A DNA stretch of 64,000 bases from Methylothermaceae bacterium. GTDB lineage: Bacteria > Pseudomonadota > Gammaproteobacteria > Methylococcales > Methylothermaceae. A model generated the notes under the pieces. The model saw only the letters and a program-made list of their open reading frames with translations, searched no databases and was not told the DNA's origin. The stretch is taken from assembly GCA_026981855.1 (NCBI GenBank), contig JALSIB010000013.1, forward strand, positions 1-64,000, given 5' to 3'. Positions 61,060 through 64,000 of this stretch are shown here, piece by piece. Both the position numbers and the translations under genes were made by a program. Positions within the stretch are counted from its first letter, which is position 1, and every line of letters begins with the position of its first letter.

Positions 61060-61242
61060 TCAACAGGTTGCCTTCAGCATGGCCTGGACAATTTATATCC
61101 TGTTGCTTATTACTCAAACACCCTGATTTAACATCGCTTTATTCGTGCCTTCCGGGGAAAGGGGGTTTTCTGCGGAAGTCGAAGGACAAGCCCGCCGGCG
61201 TGAAATGGCCGTGGCGCTTGTGATTGTAGACGACACGGCCGC

Positions 61243-61569
61243 TCAGCGAAGCAGACGCCGCTCGAGTAACGACTGCATATCCCTGCGGCCATCGAGGATG
61301 CAATGAATGAAAACGTCCTGCCTGATGACTTCATAGATGACGCGATACGGCTTGAAGTGAACCTCCCGATAGTTCGTTACGCCGATTCGATCCAACTCTG
61401 GTGGAACATGGCCCCGCTCGGGCAGTTCGGTAAGTCGTGAGCAGAGGGACTCCAACTGGTCCAGCACGTAAGCAGCTTTCTCCACGGAATCGTGGAGAGC
61501 AACGTAGCGGTAGATGTCGATCAGATCCTGCTCTGCGTCCTCGGCAAGGCGGACGCGGTAGTGTTTCAC
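61243..61569 (-). CDS. ParE/RelE-family toxin
   Basis: A 108-aa toxin of the ParE group: MKHYRVRLAEDAEQDLIDIYRYVALHDSVEKAAYVLDQLE with LPERGHVPPELDRIGVTNYREVHFKPYRVIYEVIRQDVFIHCILDGRRDMQSLLERRLLR. ParE proteins usually poison gyrase. The start overlaps the antitoxin stop (ATGA). It is enclosed by the 185-bp repeat of the glmS end. Confidence 0.9.
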   Translation of the reverse strand: MKHYRVRLAEDAEQDLIDIYRYVALHDSVEKAAYVLDQLESLCSRLTELPERGHVPPELDRIGVTNYREVHFKPYRVIYEVIRQDVFIHCILDGRRDMQSLLERRLLR

Positions 61570-61847
61570 CCGGCGGGTTCCCTGACGTGCCTGCGGACAT
61601 CCGCGAAAGCCTTCTTGAGGGGCTTGGTGCGGCCTTCCTGGATGCTCTTGGCACTTTGGGCCAGCATCTTGAGCAGCGCCAGGGACTCCTGGGTTTGTTC
61701 GTAACTGGCAATATCCTGGAGCACCGCCTTGGCCTCGCCATGTTGGGTGATCACCATGGTGCGCCGCCCCTCGCTGACGTCCCGCAGTGCCTCGGCGGTA
61801 TGGCTTTTCAGGTAACTGATGGGTTTGACCGATTCACTGAGTTTCAT
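61566..61847 (-). CDS. Phd/YefM-family antitoxin
   Basis: A 93-aa antitoxin. ATG 61847 is preferred to 61883 since the family begins SESVKPISYLKSHTAEALRDVSEGRRTMVITQHGEAKAVLQD. The C-terminal helix (LLKMLAQSAKSIQEGRTKPLKKAFADVRRHV) is the toxin-binding part. The promoter and operator lie just upstream. Confidence 0.9.
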   Translation of the reverse strand: MKLSESVKPISYLKSHTAEALRDVSEGRRTMVITQHGEAKAVLQDIASYEQTQESLALLKMLAQSAKSIQEGRTKPLKKAFADVRRHVREPAG

Positions 61848-61882
61848 GATGTGTGTCGCTTGTGCAGTTTCATTACGTACCA

Positions 61883-61912
61883 AATATAGTCCATATTCGG
61901 GTCCAGTGTAAA
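61883..61912 (-). promoter_or_regulatory. Promoter and operator of the phd-parE pair
   Basis: On the minus strand a -35 TTTACA (61907-61912) and -10 TATATT (61883-61888) are separated by 18 bases. The imperfect palindrome AATAT-AGTCC-ATATT (61883-61897) covers the -10, where a Phd-type antitoxin would repress. Confidence 0.55.
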
Positions 61913-62189
61913 GGTGTCGACAAACCGTCCGGATTGTTCTGGTACAGCCCGGGATTCATTTGACGTGGAACGGCGAGAACCACGGCGCTTGAGCCCGTCT
62001 GCGTTTCCACGAGTCATGATCAAAAGTGGTGTATGAGGGTGGGTTGATAGAGGCGGCGTATCCGTGGATTCGCCCATCTTGACAAGGTCATCGAAGGCGT
62101 GAAATTCAAAGATGGAATCGAGATGAACGAGAATACCGAGGAGAACAGGAATGCCGCATCATAAGACAATTCTGATACACCAGAATTGA
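61913..62189. other. Stretch without recognisable gene inside the cassette
   Basis: No coding sequence is convincing here. The only structure seen is an inverted repeat, CAATTCTG-six bases-CAGAATTG, at 62167-62188. Confidence 0.4.
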
Positions 62190-62286
62190 CTATAACTCTG
62201 CGCTCCACTGGATTTCGTTGCACTGCAAATCATGGAGAAAGCGGAGCTGGGTTTCGTTTTCCACTCCTTCGGCGGTGACCGACAGG
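62190..62286 (-). pseudogene. Fragment of an EAL-domain gene
   Basis: About 31 codons (LSVTAEGVENETQLRFLHDLQCNEIQ) match the VTAEGVENE...QL.FL...C region near the end of EAL domains, then diverge and stop. The fragment begins at the base next to the 185-bp repeat. It differs from the EAL domain at 19215-21308, so it came from another gene. Confidence 0.75.
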
Positions 62287-62471
62287 CAGTGACTCCTCAC
62301 GACCGTAAACTTCACGCTTTCCATGAAGAAAGTATAGCCCCAAGTCTCATCCATTGAGATCCCGTGCTCACTCCACCGTCACGGACTTGGCCAGATTGCG
62401 CGGCTGATCCACGTCGGTGCCCTTGATCACCGCCACATGATAGGCAAGCAATTGCAGCGGGATGGTGAATA
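62287..62471. repeat. 185-bp direct repeat, proximal copy (functional glmS end)
   Basis: Contains the 3' end of intact glmS (62368-62471) and an 81-base spacer identical in layout to the glmS-fliL spacer at 60832-60912. The spacer now leads into an EAL gene scrap instead of fliL. Confidence 0.95.
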
Positions 62472-63999
62472 TCACCGGAGACATCTCATTCTCGCTCGGG
62501 GTCACGGTCAGCACATGGGTGGTGTCGTCAGGCGTGACATCCAGGGTCTCGTCGGCGAACACGATCAGTTCCCCTCCCCGGGCCTTGACCTCCTGCAGAT
62601 TGGATTTCAGTTTTTCCAGCAGGGAATTGTTCGGCGCCACGGTAATGACCGGCATTTCCGCATCCACCAGCGCCAGGGGACCATGCTTGAGTTCCCCTGC
62701 AGGATAGGCTTCGGCATGGATATAGGAGATCTCCTTGAGCTTCAACGCCCCTTCCATGGCGATGGGATAATGGCTCCCGCGCCCCAGGAACAACGCATGC
62801 TGCTTGTCGGCGAAACGCTCCGAAAAAGCCTTGATGTGGTCGTTCAATTCGAGCACGTCCTCGACTCTGGCCGGCAGCGAGAACAGCTGGGAAGCGATAC
62901 GCTTTTCGGTCACCCTGTCCAGCCCGTGGCGCCTGCCCAAGGCGATCGTGAGCATCATCAAGGCCACCAGCTGGGTGGTGAAGGCCTTGGTGGAGGCCAC
63001 GCCGATCTCCGGTCCCGCCCGGGTCAACAGCACCAGATCCGATTCGCGAACCAAGGAACTCTCCTGGACGTTGCAAATGGACAGGGAATGAGAAGCACCG
63101 AGCCGCTTGGCTTCCTGCAGGGCAGCCAGGGTATCGGCGGTCTCTCCCGACTGGGAGATGGTGACCACCAGGGTGTCGGGCAGCAAGACCGGATTCCGGT
63201 AACGATATTCGCTCGCGACCTCGACGTTGCAGGGGATCCCCGCCAGGGACTCCAACCAATAGCGGGCCACCAACCCGGCATGATAACTGGTGCCGCAGGC
63301 GAGAATCTGAACCGCCCTGACCTGGTCGAAGACTTCCGCCGCCCGGGTTCCGAAGGCATTTTCCAGCAGCTTGAGGCCGTTGAAACGCCCTTCCAGGGTT
63401 TCGGCGATGGCGCGCGGCTGCTCGAAGATTTCCTTGAGCATGTAATGACGATATTCGCCCCGCTCGACCGCATCCAGATGAACCTCGCTTTCCTTGACCG
63501 GCCTTTCGACCTCGTTACCCTGTTCATCGAATATTTTCACCCCTTTGGGGGTCAGCTCAGCGATATCGCCTTCTTCGAGGAAGATGAATCGCTGAGTGAC
63601 GGGCAACAATGCGGCTATGTCGGAAGCGATGAAGAACTCGCCGATTCCCAAACCTATCACCAACGGGCTTCCCCGGCGGCAGGCCACCAGCGTGTCTGGC
63701 TGGGAGGCGCAGATCACCCCGAGCGCATAGGCGCCATCGAGCTGTTTCGTCGCTTGTCGCACCGCCTCCAGGAGAGAGCCGGTGGCCTGCAACTGATCGT
63801 ATATCGCGTGCACCACCACTTCGGTGTCGGTCTCGGAGGTAAAATCGTGGCCCAGGGCAGCCTGCTGGCTGCGCAGGGATTCGTGATTCTCGATGATGCC
63901 ATTGTGGACCAGTGCCACCTCCCCCTTGCAGATGTGGGGGTGGGCGTTTTTTTCACTGGGAACACCATGAGTGGCCCAACGGGTGTGGGCGATTCCCAC
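62368..63999 (-). CDS. glmS: Glucosamine-fructose-6-phosphate aminotransferase, C-terminal 543 residues
   Basis: GlmS makes glucosamine-6-phosphate for peptidoglycan and LPS. The gene runs off the right edge; the first about 67 residues with the catalytic Cys1 are outside the window. Visible are HTRWATHG and [10 protein letters not shown] of the glutaminase domain. In the two SIS isomerase domains [58 protein letters not shown] and the tail [12 protein letters not shown]-type sequence are present. Its 3' end is duplicated at 60913-61016. Confidence 0.96.
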   Translation of the reverse strand: MGIAHTRWATHGVPSEKNAHPHICKGEVALVHNGIIENHESLRSQQAALGHDFTSETDTEVVVHAIYDQLQATGSLLEAVRQATKQLDGAYALGVICASQPDTLVACRRGSPLVIGLGIGEFFIASDIAALLPVTQRFIFLEEGDIAELTPKGVKIFDEQGNEVERPVKESEVHLDAVERGEYRHYMLKEIFEQPRAIAETLEGRFNGLKLLENAFGTRAAEVFDQVRAVQILACGTSYHAGLVARYWLESLAGIPCNVEVASEYRYRNPVLLPDTLVVTISQSGETADTLAALQEAKRLGASHSLSICNVQESSLVRESDLVLLTRAGPEIGVASTKAFTTQLVALMMLTIALGRRHGLDRVTEKRIASQLFSLPARVEDVLELNDHIKAFSERFADKQHALFLGRGSHYPIAMEGALKLKEISYIHAEAYPAGELKHGPLALVDAEMPVITVAPNNSLLEKLKSNLQEVKARGGELIVFADETLDVTPDDTTHVLTVTPSENEMSPVIFTIPLQLLAYHVAVIKGTDVDQPRNLAKSVTVE

Positions 64000-64000
64000 C

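Noticed and set aside
61128-61242. Possible transposase C-terminus (VYNHKRHGHF) inside the phd-parE cassette
   Set aside because: Only a few residues resemble a transposase end and no catalytic part is found; too weak to call.

Overview
The window looks like a chromosomal segment of a GC-rich gammaproteobacterium. The gene sets smc-zipA-ligA, fadE-fadI-fadJ, a DUF3450/ExbB/ExbD/TonB2-type cluster, queF, hpf, yciB and glmS all have their closest textbook layouts in Gammaproteobacteria. The heavy investment in copper handling would suit a copper-dependent lineage such as a methanotroph or a relative, but no marker gene here proves that.

Layout: 1-1240 is a nest of broken insertion sequences (an IS21-like end, an IS3 element, an IS481 fragment). 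1458-3284 encodes a secreted protein with a fibrinogen-like C-terminal module. 3458-9237 is a fatty-acid beta-oxidation operon (fadE, fadI, fadJ), with fadE broken by one missing C in a C10 tract. 9288-9774 is a RelBE-type toxin-antitoxin pair followed by a second, decayed copy of the fadJ tail. 10287-21308 holds a membrane protein, an aminotransferase, uvrB, cysC, galU and a sensor kinase/c-di-GMP response regulator pair. 21362-28210 is a complete type I Wadjet anti-plasmid system in the order jetA-jetB-jetC-jetD.

28341-33851 (minus strand) is a probable copper-related outer-membrane uptake operon: small secreted protein, TonB-dependent receptor, CopC-like protein, PepSY membrane protein and small membrane proteins. 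It is followed at 34111-34235 by a decayed fragment of jetD. 34315-36753 encodes OmpA/DUF4398 lipoproteins and a TPR protein. 36750-40468 is a complete Ton energising system, running directly out of a copper-ATPase operon (40475-44493). 44927-46599 encodes a DsbD_2/cupredoxin fusion and a DUF2231 membrane protein with a His tail.

46806-60831 is mostly housekeeping: hpf, a hydrolase, an nrdJ scrap, queF, smc, zipA, ligA, a GGDEF protein, a parvulin, BolA, YciI, YciB, DUF1244, a tautomerase and a FliL-like protein. 60832-63999 holds glmS (running off the right edge) and a phd-parE toxin-antitoxin cassette enclosed by a 185-bp direct repeat of the glmS 3' end.

The two most notable points are the intact Wadjet system and a pattern repeated three times: an intact gene (fadJ, jetD, glmS), then cargo DNA, then a displaced copy of part of that same gene in the same orientation. 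In two cases the cargo is a toxin-antitoxin pair; in the third it is the copper-uptake operon. No recombinase is visible at any of the three sites, so the mechanism is open.
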